Notes: generated by a model from the letters alone, not told the origin. Shown: positions 13,095-22,326, counted from the first letter of the stretch. The stretch: 28,474 nucleotides of DNA from an uncultured Bacteriovorax sp. (GCA_946482295.1 CAMLRB010000014.1:1-28474); one strand, 5' to 3'. Numbers and translations: made by a program.

Positions 13095-15287
13095 TTAGTA
13101 TTTCAGCAATTTCTCCAGTACCTCTTCCACATGACTTACTTGAGGTAAGATCACATCTTCAAGTCCAGGGTTATAAGCACAGTGAACATCAAGAGCAGCA
13201 ACACGTAAGATTGGAGCGTCTAGAAGTTCAAAACATTCTTCGTTCACTCGAGCTGCGATCTCTCCTGCAAAACCAGAAGTCTTGTGTTCTTCGTGCGCAA
13301 TCATTAAACGTGAAGTTTTCGATATTGATTTCTTAATTGCTTCAAAATCATAAGGAGCGAGTGTGCGTAGGTCGATAACCTCAACACTAAATCCTTGAGC
13401 TTCCATTTTTTTGGCTGCTTCTATAGATTTCTGTACAAGTGCTCCCCAGGCTACAATCGTTGCATCAGATCCTTCGCGAGCGATACGAGCTTTACCAAAT
13501 GGGATCATGTAATCATCCCCTGGATCAGCAGCGCGGTTGTACCCTTGGTAATAAAGGTGTTTGTGCTCAAGGAACATAACTGGATCATCACCATGAATAG
13601 CTGTTCTTAAAAGCCCAGCGGCGTCTGCTGAGTTTGAAGGGAACGCTACACGAATACCTGGAACGTGTGTGAAAAGTGATTCACCTGATTGTGAGTGATA
13701 AATCGCTCCACCTTTCAAGTAACCACCGATTGGAACACGAACTACCATCGGGCATTTGAAATCACCGCCTGAACGGTAGCGAAGTGTCGCCATTTCGTTT
13801 TTAAGCTGCATATAAGCGGTCCAGATGTAATCGAAGAATTGAATCTCAACAACTGGTTTGATTCCGCGAATGGCCATACCAATTGCGCGTCCAATGACAT
13901 TTGCTTCTGCTAGTGGTGAATTGAAAACTTGTCCGTCACGTGATTCACGTTGAACGTTAGCTGTGAGTTTAAACACTCCGCCCTTTCCTTTGAGTTCTGG
14001 ATTGTTGAGGCGTTCTTTTTCGAAGAAGTCTGCAACATCCTCTCCCCACATTCTGAGCATTGGATTTTTTGCAAACTCAGTACGAAGAACTTTATTGATC
14101 GATGCGGCCATTGGCACATCGTCTTTACCTGTGAAGTTAGGGGCCTTATCAAATTGTGCTCCAGTGATGTCCACTTCTTCTGAGTAAAGGTGATCCATAA
14201 CTGTTTCTGTTTTTGGCCACTCTGTATTGATCGCGCGATCCATAGCTTCTTTAACGTTCGCTGATACTGTTTTCAAAACGTTTTCGCGTTCTGATTCTGT
14301 GATCACTCCCGCTTCAACAAGAAACTTAGGGTAAGCATTGAAAACATCTCTTAATCCTTCTTCTGCAAGCTCTGCTTTTGTACGGTACATTCCGTGGTCA
14401 TCTGACAGCGAGTGAGAATACGGTCGAGTAACTGTTGCGTGAACTAAAGCAGGCTTGCGCGTTTTACGGATGTAAGCGGCAGCGTCCGTCATTGTCGCGA
14501 AAGATTCAATTGGACAACAACCATCCGTATTGAAAATTTTAAGTCCTGGGAAGTTGGCCAATGTTTTTGAAATTGAGCCTTCTGGATATTGAACGTTTGT
14601 TGGCGTTGAAATGGCGAAACCATTATCTTCAACCATGAAAAGAACTGGAAGATTATTTACACACGCAGTAGTTAATCCTTCCCAAAATTCACCTTGGGCG
14701 ATTGTTCCATCACCAGTTGAAACATAAATGATCTCATCGTCTTTGAAGTCCATTCCTGAAACATCGATCTTGTGTTCATCACGAAGTTTTTTATACCAAA
14801 TCCCTGCTTCTGCAAGACCACAAGCTTGGAGGAACTGAGTTCCTGTACAAGAAGATTTATTAACGATGTTGAATTTTTTGTGACCCCAGTGAGCAGGCAT
14901 CATTCTTCCATAAGAAGCTGCGTCTCCCATGTTTCCGTTGGCCTGGCAAAGCATTTCATAAGGAGTAACACCTAAACCAAGACAAAGAGCGCGATCGCGG
15001 TAGTATCCTAAAAACCAGTCATACTTAGGTTTTAAAACTTTCGCAGCTGCCGTCAAAATTCCTTCGTGACCAGCGCCTGAAATTTGAAAGAAAGCTTTTG
15101 ACTGTTTTTTCATTGAAATTTCTGCATCATCAACTTTTCTTGATGTGTAGATATTTTCAAGCATGGCAATCATGTCTTCTTTTTTTAGATTATATTTTTT
15201 AGCGAGTTCTAATTTCTTAGCATAAGCACTGTTTGAAGATTTTGAAGGGGCTGGCGTTGCCTTAGTTTTAGATGTCTTTTCCAACAT
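13095..15287 (-). CDS. Fused alpha+beta E1 of branched-chain 2-oxoacid dehydrogenase
   Basis: 730 residues; normally two subunits. E1 decarboxylates 2-oxoacids using thiamine diphosphate and passes the acyl group to lipoyl-E2. The alpha part (about 40-370) has the ThDP motif GDGTIAQGEFWEG through VEDN (192-222) and the loop SHSLSDDHGMYR (291-302). The beta part (about 392-730) has EANVIGRAIGMAIRG, EIQFFDYIW, YHSQSGESLFTHVPG (His531 region), VIDLRTLAPYD and AHEEHKTSGFAGEIAA. The loop and beta sequence favour branched-chain over pyruvate substrates. Residues 1-25 are a Lys/Ala/Ser-rich extension. AAGGA lies about six bases before the ATG. No E2 or E3 is nearby, but leucine dehydrogenase, the preceding pathway step, lies upstream on the same strand. 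Confidence 0.9.
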   Translation of the reverse strand: MLEKTSKTKATPAPSKSSNSAYAKKLELAKKYNLKKEDMIAMLENIYTSRKVDDAEISMKKQSKAFFQISGAGHEGILTAAAKVLKPKYDWFLGYYRDRALCLGLGVTPYEMLCQANGNMGDAASYGRMMPAHWGHKKFNIVNKSSCTGTQFLQACGLAEAGIWYKKLRDEHKIDVSGMDFKDDEIIYVSTGDGTIAQGEFWEGLTTACVNNLPVLFMVEDNGFAISTPTNVQYPEGSISKTLANFPGLKIFNTDGCCPIESFATMTDAAAYIRKTRKPALVHATVTRPYSHSLSDDHGMYRTKAELAEEGLRDVFNAYPKFLVEAGVITESERENVLKTVSANVKEAMDRAINTEWPKTETVMDHLYSEEVDITGAQFDKAPNFTGKDDVPMAASINKVLRTEFAKNPMLRMWGEDVADFFEKERLNNPELKGKGGVFKLTANVQRESRDGQVFNSPLAEANVIGRAIGMAIRGIKPVVEIQFFDYIWTAYMQLKNEMATLRYRSGGDFKCPMVVRVPIGGYLKGGAIYHSQSGESLFTHVPGIRVAFPSNSADAAGLLRTAIHGDDPVMFLEHKHLYYQGYNRAADPGDDYMIPFGKARIAREGSDATIVAWGALVQKSIEAAKKMEAQGFSVEVIDLRTLAPYDFEAIKKSISKTSRLMIAHEEHKTSGFAGEIAARVNEECFELLDAPILRVAALDVHCAYNPGLEDVILPQVSHVEEVLEKLLKY

Positions 15288-15399
15288 GGTTTTCCTTTTA
15301 CGGTGAGTGTAGATTAAACTTCTAGAACTCTACCTAAGGTGATGGAAATTGTCTAAGTTTGCCAATGTAATGAGTGATTATGCGCCCTGCGAAAAAGGC

Positions 15400-16503
15400 T
15401 TAGAAACCTGAAGACATGGACATAGCGAATCTTCGGTCCTCTTCACCGCGGAATGAGCCTGAAGTTGTATCGACAGCATATGTTGTGACATCGAATTCAA
15501 TTTTGCGCGACCTAACACCTAAACCGGCCGATCCAAACCCGTCTCCGTAACCAATACGGATAAAGAAAACACGTGAAAAATCTAATTCTGCTCCCACAAG
15601 AAATTTTCGACTGCTTGAAACGTTCTCATAAGAATCGCCAACATCTTTCATATTTACTTCTAGGTGAATTCTCGTACTCGTTCCAATTTGCGGAGTAATT
15701 GAAAAACCAACGTCATATGTTCGAGGTATATTAGTTGGCGCTCCCGCGACTGTGTTTTTCACTGAAAAATCTTGTTCAAAAACATTGCGAACAGTTCCTG
15801 CGAATGTGGGAAGAAATGTAAAAGGAAGAGTGATTTTTCCACCTAGTGTAGAAACAAGAGTAGATCCTTTTTGGTAACTACTCTCCGATACCACTGCTGT
15901 TGCATTGGGATCGGCAGAACCAATTATTTCTTTTCTATTGAGATAAAGAGTTGAAAGACCTGCTTTAAAAATTCCACCAAAAAGAGAAATATTTAAGGCA
16001 GCATAAGGACCGTGATCAAAACGATCGGCAAACTCAAAACCAGTAGTCGAGGCCGTATCATACACAACTGCTCGCGAACGCTTAGCAAGTAAATAACCCA
16101 AACTAAAATAGCGAGATGTAAAATTAGGAAGCGCATGAATGCGAGTGTGTGCAATTGTCCTAGGCTGATCTTTTAAAACTTCTCGAAGTCCATCAATGCT
16201 GAACATCTTAGGAATATTACTAGGGATGTCTGTAATACTGTCGCCTGAAGCAACATCGAGTGACCCCTTATTCGTCTCAAAGCTAAAATTTGAAATATGT
16301 AAGTGAGGATATCTTACTGTTCCTAATCCCGCTGGATTATAAAAAACAGAAGATGAGTCATCTGCTTTGGCCACAAATGCATTTCCCATCGCAAGCGCGC
16401 GAGCTGAAGTAGCAAATTCAGGAAAGACGGCATCTTCAAAATCAATCGCAAAAGTTGAGCTTGAAAAGATGAATGTAGTGGCGAGCATTAGTACCCTAAT
16501 CAT
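15400..16503 (-). CDS. Outer-membrane beta-barrel protein, FadL/PorV-like
   Basis: 367 residues. Signal peptide at residues 1-19 (ending STFA). The mature N-terminus carries ATSARALAMGNAFVAKADDSSSVFYNPAGLG (given here only as the motifs SARALAMGNAFVA and SVFYNPAGL), the hallmark of OMPP1/FadL and PorV/PorQ-type barrels, in which this segment plugs or lines the pore. Alternating polar/hydrophobic strands follow and the protein ends in Phe (MSMSSGF), the signal for BAM-dependent insertion. ATG 16503 has no clear Shine-Dalgarno; ATG 16488 has AGGG five bases upstream but loses the N-terminal Arg of the signal peptide. It lies 75 bases after the giant lipoprotein gene on the same strand and may help display or export it (inference). 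Confidence 0.8.
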   Translation of the reverse strand: MIRVLMLATTFIFSSSTFAIDFEDAVFPEFATSARALAMGNAFVAKADDSSSVFYNPAGLGTVRYPHLHISNFSFETNKGSLDVASGDSITDIPSNIPKMFSIDGLREVLKDQPRTIAHTRIHALPNFTSRYFSLGYLLAKRSRAVVYDTASTTGFEFADRFDHGPYAALNISLFGGIFKAGLSTLYLNRKEIIGSADPNATAVVSESSYQKGSTLVSTLGGKITLPFTFLPTFAGTVRNVFEQDFSVKNTVAGAPTNIPRTYDVGFSITPQIGTSTRIHLEVNMKDVGDSYENVSSSRKFLVGAELDFSRVFFIRIGYGDGFGSAGLGVRSRKIEFDVTTYAVDTTSGSFRGEEDRRFAMSMSSGF

Positions 16504-16578
16504 AGAAATATTTTAAAAGGTATTTGCTACAAAAGATATGGTGACAAACTTGTCCAATACCTGAGTCAAGTGGTCAAG

Positions 16579-19500
16579 CTACTCAAAGCCTTCTAGGGTA
16601 AGCTGATCCACTTCACAAGGATTTGCACCGTCGACATCGCTTTTGAGTGATCCTCTTATATAAACTGTATCAGAAGCAGAAGGACTAGTTGAAACGTAAG
16701 TTGAGAGTCCTGATTGAAGTTGAGCAGGAGTACTCGCTGTTGTGAAATTTGTTCCAGTGGCCCATGCAGAACCATTATAGTAGCTCCAATTTATTTTATC
16801 TTTTGAGAGTTGATAGCGAACTCCACCTCCAGATCCTGAGCATCCACTACCTCCTAACGTTGAAACAAAATTAGAAAGTGTTTTAAATGAGAGCCCTTCT
16901 TGTGTCACAAATTCTTCAGCAACTGTTGAGTACGAATAATGAACTGGTCCCACTTCCACATCCTGAAGATCAGGAGAAGAAACCGTTGGAACATCATTTG
17001 TTTCAAATGTTGCTTGATATTGAAAATATCTCTGATTTGATGGAGCAATTGTAAAACTTGGAGAAGTCGTTAGAGGTTCACCATTCACTACGTTGTCCGC
17101 TTCCGAAATGTCAGTGGACCAAGCAGGGTTCGTCGAACAAGTTGAATCATTGCAAGTTCTGAAAGCGACTTTTAATCGATTTGCTCCACGACGATAAACT
17201 TCCGTAATTTCAGCTGGAGTGAGAACGCGATTCCAGATGGCCGTTTCATCCATTACACCTGTAAAACTTCCAGAATTGCCAAGATTGCTCCCCAAATAAA
17301 CTGATGTTCCGGCATTAATAAAGTTTGCAGGCTGAGTTGTAAAATTTTCCAGCACACCATCTATGTAAACTTCAGTTGAAGAGGTTAAACTATTGCTGTA
17401 AACCACAAGGTGGTGCCAAGCTCCGTCATTTATTGTTGTCGAACCGCTTTGACTTACACCTTCAACACGAACCCGAATGACATTTGAAATTCTAATCGGA
17501 CAATTATCTGCAGCCGTTCCATCACTCGTCATCCAGAAACAAAAAACATACTCGCTAAGTCCACCTGTTTTTTTTATCCAAGTTGAAACGGTAAATGATC
17601 CTGGTGTAACAGCTGCATCTGTAAAACTTTTTACAACTGAATCACCTTCAAACTTCATGGCCATATTAAACATGCCGGCCTGTCCTTGAGAGGCTGCGAC
17701 AGGGGAATCGACAAGAATACTTTCATTCGCTCCTGTCTTACTGTTTTTTACTGTGCCTGTTCCCGCTCCTTCATTAAAATGCCAGAGACCGATAAGTCCA
17801 TTGGCAAGAGTTCCTGAAATGAGAGAGTAATCGCTCGCTGATTCGTTTGTTAATGTGAGTTCTTTTCCGAATGGAAGTGTTGACTTCCAACTCAATGAAT
17901 TCCAGTTCACTGATTTTTTTGCATCCATCACTCGTGAAGTGTATGTCGTACTGTAAATGCCAGAAACTTGCGTCCAAGCACTCGTAGCGTGATTTTGCCA
18001 GATGCGATTGTTAACCGCTTGCCAACGAAGTGTTGTCGGTATTGAAGTGAAACCAGTAGCATCGTTTGAATTATCCTGCTGATCAACAACCAGTGGAGTT
18101 AGTCGAATGACTCCTGGTGCGACAGATTCTATATTGGCCGAAGAATAAGAATAAGTGTTGGTGTCACCTGCATTTCCTAACAACCAAGTTTTGTTAACTC
18201 CATTACGAACTGTGTGCGTGAACGTCGATGAATTAAACAATCCATCATCATCAGTTACGCGAAAAGTGAGATTGGTTGATCCATACTCATTTGTTGTCGG
18301 GGTAAAAGTCGCAACACAGTTTGGATAAGCACCGCTAAAATTCACACTCGCAATTGGAACCAATGTTGTATTGGAAGAAGAAGTAACTGTTATGGCAGTT
18401 GAACAAGCGAGTGGTCCATCAATATCATCAATTGTAAAATTGACTATATTTGAGGCATTTTCATTTCCATAAGACGCAGCTATAGCTGCGATTGTAGGCG
18501 CTGTGTTTACGTGATCAACTGTTAGTGTTGCTGCTGAAGAATTTGATACTACTCCATTGGCCGTCACCGTATAATTAAAACTAGCTGAGCCTGAATAATT
18601 GAGAGTACCCGTCACCCCAACTGTACAAATTCCAGCGCCATCGCACGAACACACTTGTGTTTCAGTGACATTAGTTAATCCACTCACTGAACATACTGTT
18701 GCTTTATCACTATCTACATCAGTGTAACTTAAGGTAATAATCGATTGTGTATTTTGATCAAAAGATGGTGGTGCTATTGCAGCACTCACTGGCGCATCAT
18801 CAACATTGTTAATTGTAAAACTTGCTGTTGAACTATTGGAAGCTACACCATTGGCCGTAACTGTATAATAAAAACTGCCTGCTCCCGTGTAGTTTGAAGT
18901 ACCAGTCACTCCAACTGTACATACACCCGCTCCATTACAAGCACACGCTTGAGTGACAGTCACATTGCCTAAACTTGTGAGCGCACATGTTGCAGCTTTA
19001 TCATTATCAATATCGGTATACGCCAATGTGATTATTGATTGAGTGTCTTCATTAAAAGCGACCGGAGTAATATTAGTGCTTACCGGTGCATGATCTTTAT
19101 GAATGATTGTGAGATTAACAGTTCCCACATTTGAATAAATTGAGTTCGCGCGTATTTTATAATCAAAGCTGGCAGCTCCGTAATAATGTAATCCCCCAGT
19201 GATTTTTAAACTACACGTTCCGAGGATTACATCACAAGCACACGCCGTTGTGACAGACAAATTAGTAGGATTCGAAATGGAGCAATCGTTTACTCCTGCT
19301 CGATCTCCATCCACATCCGTATAATTGAGAGTCAGAAATCCACTTTGAGTATCCTCATAGATGAGATCCATTAAAGTTACATTGCCAACAACAGGTGCAT
19401 CGTCGATGGGATTAATCGTCAGTGTAGCAAGAGCTGAATTCGAAACCTGCCCACCGGCCGTCACTGTATAGCTGAAAGCAGCTGGACCATTGTAATGAGT

Positions 19501-20682
19501 AGTTCCTTTCACTCCAACCGTACAAATCCCTGCAGCATCACACACACAGGCTTGATTAACTGTTACATTTGTTGTCGATGGAATTGCACACACACTCGCC
19601 TTACGGTTGAGAGGATCTGTATAACTAAGAGTAATAATACTCGCGACATCTTCGTTAAAAGCAGATGGTGCAATATTATTTGCTACTGGAGTGGAGGGAA
19701 TAATTGTTAGATTAGCCGTAGCTACATTTGAAGTTTGTCCTGCGGCCGTGACTGTATATTTAAAATCAGCTGTCCCAACATAATTTGGATTACTCGTAAC
19801 TCCTACTGCACATGTTCCACTTGCACATACGCATCCTTGTGTAACAAGAACATTTCGAATGCTTGTGATGGAACAACTCGTGGCCTGATCAGATTGCGCA
19901 TCGGTGTAACTAAGAATAATCAATGCTTGAGTATTGGTTGGAAATTGAGGAGGTGTAATAGTGTTGGCAACAGGAGGATCTCCCACAATTTTTAAAGTAG
20001 CTAGGGCAGAATTAGAAATTACATTATTTGCAGTGACAGTAAAATTGAATCCTGCATTCCCTATATAATTATTTGCGCCTGTTACACCCACTGAACAGAC
20101 ACCTGAAGTATTACAGGTACAAGCTTGAGTCACAGAAACATTCGAAGTTCCACTAATTGAACACGTCGTGGCCTTGTCACTATCAGCATCGCTATACGAT
20201 AAAGTGATAATAGATTCGGTGTTGTATTTAAAGGACGCCGGAGTTATGGCCGTAGCGACAGGAACATCGTCCAAAGCATTTATCGTAAACGAAGCCTGAC
20301 CAGTTGATGAAATCTCTCCTCCTATAGCGACGTTATAGCGGAAACTGGCCGCTCCAGTTGTATTTACAACGCTTACCACCCCCACGGTACACACACCTGC
20401 AGTATCGCAAGAACAGGCCTCAGAAACAGACACTTTCTTCAGAGTATTGAGTGAGCACGTTTGCGCTTTTCTTCCATTAGCATCGTTGTATTCAAGTGTG
20501 ATGATGGACACAGTATCTTCATCAAATGAAGGAGGAGCGATATCGATTGCTTTAAGGAGATTAACTGTTGTGGATCCATTTGTCGGAGTGGCCGTGCCTT
20601 TCTTGGATGAATCGTTTACACACGATGAAATGATAATCATCATGATTAAAATCAATATTCGTGAAAAGACGAACTTCACCAT
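16579..20682 (-). CDS. Giant Cys-patterned repeat lipoprotein with LamG-like domain
   Basis: 1367 residues, beginning with a lipoprotein signal (IISSC, lipidated Cys21), so membrane-anchored and probably surface-exposed. From about residue 46 there are seven tandem units of about 95 residues (46-728), each containing C-x13-C-x-C-x4-6-C, an SIITLSYTD-type strand and often a DxDxDxA acidic loop that may bind calcium. An eighth, diverged cadherin-like unit (729-827) lacks the pattern. Residues about 961-1165 are a concanavalin-A/LamG-like domain (GLIGLWHFNEGAGT, SFTVSTWIKK, EVYIDGVLENF, VMDETAIWNRVLTPAEI). The C-terminal 200 residues are Ser/Thr-rich with a further Cys pair. Such architecture indicates an adhesin or glycan-binding surface protein. 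AGGA six bases before the ATG, preceded by a leader hairpin. Family-level function only. Confidence 0.8.
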   Translation of the reverse strand: MVKFVFSRILILIMMIIISSCVNDSSKKGTATPTNGSTTVNLLKAIDIAPPSFDEDTVSIITLEYNDANGRKAQTCSLNTLKKVSVSEACSCDTAGVCTVGVVSVVNTTGAASFRYNVAIGGEISSTGQASFTINALDDVPVATAITPASFKYNTESIITLSYSDADSDKATTCSISGTSNVSVTQACTCNTSGVCSVGVTGANNYIGNAGFNFTVTANNVISNSALATLKIVGDPPVANTITPPQFPTNTQALIILSYTDAQSDQATSCSITSIRNVLVTQGCVCASGTCAVGVTSNPNYVGTADFKYTVTAAGQTSNVATANLTIIPSTPVANNIAPSAFNEDVASIITLSYTDPLNRKASVCAIPSTTNVTVNQACVCDAAGICTVGVKGTTHYNGPAAFSYTVTAGGQVSNSALATLTINPIDDAPVVGNVTLMDLIYEDTQSGFLTLNYTDVDGDRAGVNDCSISNPTNLSVTTACACDVILGTCSLKITGGLHYYGAASFDYKIRANSIYSNVGTVNLTIIHKDHAPVSTNITPVAFNEDTQSIITLAYTDIDNDKAATCALTSLGNVTVTQACACNGAGVCTVGVTGTSNYTGAGSFYYTVTANGVASNSSTASFTINNVDDAPVSAAIAPPSFDQNTQSIITLSYTDVDSDKATVCSVSGLTNVTETQVCSCDGAGICTVGVTGTLNYSGSASFNYTVTANGVVSNSSAATLTVDHVNTAPTIAAIAASYGNENASNIVNFTIDDIDGPLACSTAITVTSSSNTTLVPIASVNFSGAYPNCVATFTPTTNEYGSTNLTFRVTDDDGLFNSSTFTHTVRNGVNKTWLLGNAGDTNTYSYSSANIESVAPGVIRLTPLVVDQQDNSNDATGFTSIPTTLRWQAVNNRIWQNHATSAWTQVSGIYSTTYTSRVMDAKKSVNWNSLSWKSTLPFGKELTLTNESASDYSLISGTLANGLIGLWHFNEGAGTGTVKNSKTGANESILVDSPVAASQGQAGMFNMAMKFEGDSVVKSFTDAAVTPGSFTVSTWIKKTGGLSEYVFCFWMTSDGTAADNCPIRISNVIRVRVEGVSQSGSTTINDGAWHHLVVYSNSLTSSTEVYIDGVLENFTTQPANFINAGTSVYLGSNLGNSGSFTGVMDETAIWNRVLTPAEITEVYRRGANRLKVAFRTCNDSTCSTNPAWSTDISEADNVVNGEPLTTSPSFTIAPSNQRYFQYQATFETNDVPTVSSPDLQDVEVGPVHYSYSTVAEEFVTQEGLSFKTLSNFVSTLGGSGCSGSGGGVRYQLSKDKINWSYYNGSAWATGTNFTTASTPAQLQSGLSTYVSTSPSASDTVYIRGSLKSDVDGANPCEVDQLTLEGFE
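18499..20547 (-). repeat. Seven tandem coding repeats of about 290 bases
   Basis: Encodes the seven Cys-patterned units at residues about 46-139, 140-235, 236-330, 331-427, 428-531, 532-629 and 630-728. Protein identity between units is moderate and silent positions have drifted, so the duplications are old. Units 6 and 7 are the most alike and may be the latest copy. Confidence 0.85.
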
Positions 20683-20691
20683 TCTGTTTCC

Positions 20692-20712
20692 TGAGGGACA
20701 TCGTGTCCCTTA
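20692..20712 (-). other. Leader hairpin before the giant lipoprotein
   Basis: On the - strand AGGGACA (20710-20704), loop CGA and TGTCCCT (20700-20694) form a perfect 7-bp stem, extendable by two pairs (one G-T). It ends within three bases of the CAGGA ribosome-binding site of the lipoprotein gene, so it may shield or tune initiation. No T-tract, hence not a terminator. Confidence 0.4.
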
Positions 20713-20765
20713 AGAGTAAATTTTATCATTAAAAATTGATCAGGATGGCAGGAGGCAGAGATTGC

Positions 20766-20793
20766 ATAAAAAAGGCCTTCCAGAGGAAGGCCT
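20766..20793 (-). terminator. Intrinsic terminator of leucine dehydrogenase
   Basis: On the - strand AGGCCTTCC, loop TCT, GGAAGGCCT (9-bp perfect stem, 20793-20773) followed by a run of seven T (20773-20767). It lies 21 bases past the dehydrogenase stop and so separates it from the lipoprotein gene. Confidence 0.92.
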
Positions 20794-20814
20794 GTAGAAT
20801 TGAAATTTTAAATA

Positions 20815-21921
20815 TTAGCGGTTCTTACGCCCAGGAAACCTGTGTCCTAGATTTCCTAGGTATTTCCCTCTGATGTTCTTGATCGAGGCAATTCTTTGTT
20901 CTGCCATCAAATCTGTAGCTTTATACACCGGAATATTTTGCTCATCTGAAAGTTTGAAGATCTTCAAAGTTGTATCGAAAATCTTGTCTACCATCTTAGT
21001 TGCTTTCTCAGCTGACCAGCCTTCGAATTCGATCGATACGTTCATTACACCACCAGCGTTTACGAGGTAGTCTGGAGCGTAAAGAATGCCTTTTTCTTTT
21101 AGCATGTCACCGTGACGGTTTTCAGCTAATTGGTTGTTAGCAGCACCACAGATGATTTTAGTTTTGATTCTATCGATAGTTTGATCGTTAACTGTTGCAC
21201 CTAAAGCACATGGTGCATAGATGTCAGCTTTAACATCGTAAATGTCGTTAAGACCTACGAATTCAGCATTTGGAACTGCTTCTTTGAAACGAGCAATGTT
21301 TGCTTCGTTCATATCAGTGAATAGAACTTTCGCTCCCGCTTCATAAAGGTGACGACCAAGGTGTGTACCAACTGATCCAGCTCCTTGAAGAGCAATTACT
21401 TTTCCTTTAAGAGATTTATCACCCCACACTTTAAGTGCAGAAGCTTCCATCCCACGAAAAACACCACGAGCAGTCCATGGAGAAGGGTTACCCGATCCAC
21501 CATTGATTTCTGCAACTCCTGTTACGTTGTTTGTTTCAGCGAAGATGAATTCCATATCATCAACAGTTGTGTTCACGTCTTCAGCTGTGATGTAACGGCC
21601 GTTAAGTGACTCTACAAATCGTCCGTAAGAACGGAATAGTGCTTCTGATTTATCTTTTGCTGGATCACCCATGATAACAGCTTTACCACCACCAAGGTTC
21701 AATCCAGAAATTGAGTTTTTATAAGTCATACCACGTGAAAGGCGAAGAGCATCTTCTACTGCTTCATCAATACTTTTGTAATTCCACATTCTTGTTCCAC
21801 CAAGTGCTGGACCTAGAGTTGTGTTGTGAATGGCAACGATGGCCTTTAGGTTACAAGAAGAATCAGAAAAGAAAACGACTTCTTCGTGTCCCATTGAGTA
21901 TAGTTTTTCGAAAGTAAACAT
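20815..21921 (-). CDS. ldh: Leucine (branched-chain amino acid) dehydrogenase
   Basis: 369 residues from ATG 21921, which has AGGAG seven bases upstream; a GTG at 21936 would place that site inside the gene. The enzyme reversibly deaminates Leu, Val and Ile to 2-oxoacids with NAD+. Seen: ALGGTRMWNY, GLNLGGGKAVIMGDP with catalytic K80, TAEDVNTTVDDM with the catalytic Asp, the Rossmann loop LQGAGSVGTHL, and APDYLVNAGGVMNVSIE. Length and wording fit leucine dehydrogenase better than hexameric glutamate dehydrogenases (about 420-450 residues). Its products are substrates of the fused E1 encoded 5.5 kb downstream on the same strand. It is transcribed alone (terminator follows) and divergently from the ferredoxin gene, with 87 bases between. 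Confidence 0.92.
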   Translation of the reverse strand: MFTFEKLYSMGHEEVVFFSDSSCNLKAIVAIHNTTLGPALGGTRMWNYKSIDEAVEDALRLSRGMTYKNSISGLNLGGGKAVIMGDPAKDKSEALFRSYGRFVESLNGRYITAEDVNTTVDDMEFIFAETNNVTGVAEINGGSGNPSPWTARGVFRGMEASALKVWGDKSLKGKVIALQGAGSVGTHLGRHLYEAGAKVLFTDMNEANIARFKEAVPNAEFVGLNDIYDVKADIYAPCALGATVNDQTIDRIKTKIICGAANNQLAENRHGDMLKEKGILYAPDYLVNAGGVMNVSIEFEGWSAEKATKMVDKIFDTTLKIFKLSDEQNIPVYKATDLMAEQRIASIKNIRGKYLGNLGHRFPGRKNR

Positions 21922-22008
21922 ATGAACGCTCCTCACTTAAAGTTGGATTATTTTTGCATCGTGTTTTACAATTGGAAAAGATAATATTCGCTCGAGGTTA
22001 AAATAAAT

Positions 22009-22326
22009 ATGCCCACCGTGTTAGTCAACCTACCCATTCCCAATGAAAACAAGAGCGAAAAACGTGAATATAAAGTTAATTTGAATAATATTCTCTATGA
22101 TGAGCTCGAACGTCAGGGATTAGTCCTTCCTCACGGCTGTTTGGCCGGCTCCTGTGGCTCATGTCGTATTGAAATTGTTCAAGGAATTGAAAATCTTTCA
22201 CCTATGGGTGTCGTTGAAACTGATACGATCGAATCAATAAAAAACTCTTACCCGGGAAAGACGATCCGTCTTTCATGTCGAGCAAAAGTTCTCGGCGATG
22301 TTGAATTAAAATTAGTTAACAAATAA
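22009..22326 (+). CDS. [2Fe-2S] ferredoxin
   Basis: 105 residues. Plant/adrenodoxin-type fold with the cluster ligands C44-x4-C49-x2-C52 in HGCLAGSCGSCR and C90 in RLSCRAKV. The motif wording (CLAGSCGSC, then LSPMG in place of the usual loop, and LSCRAK) resembles the ferredoxin domains of CDP-6-deoxy-delta-3,4-glucoseen reductase and methane monooxygenase-type reductases more than adrenodoxin-like Fdx. It is a cytoplasmic electron carrier; its partner is not linked in an operon. Only a weak GAGG lies about 11 bases before ATG 22009. Its transcript ends at the terminator starting one base after its stop. Confidence 0.88.
   Translation: MPTVLVNLPIPNENKSEKREYKVNLNNILYDELERQGLVLPHGCLAGSCGSCRIEIVQGIENLSPMGVVETDTIESIKNSYPGKTIRLSCRAKVLGDVELKLVNK

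Noticed and set aside
13910..14187. Several 70-80-codon frames on both strands within the E1 gene.
   Set aside because: All are out-of-frame or antisense shadows of a conserved enzyme with no start signals.
18499..20547. Regularly spaced repeats suggesting a CRISPR array.
   Set aside because: Period is about 290 bases, copies are diverged, and they translate as in-frame protein repeats; no short identical direct repeats with spacers.
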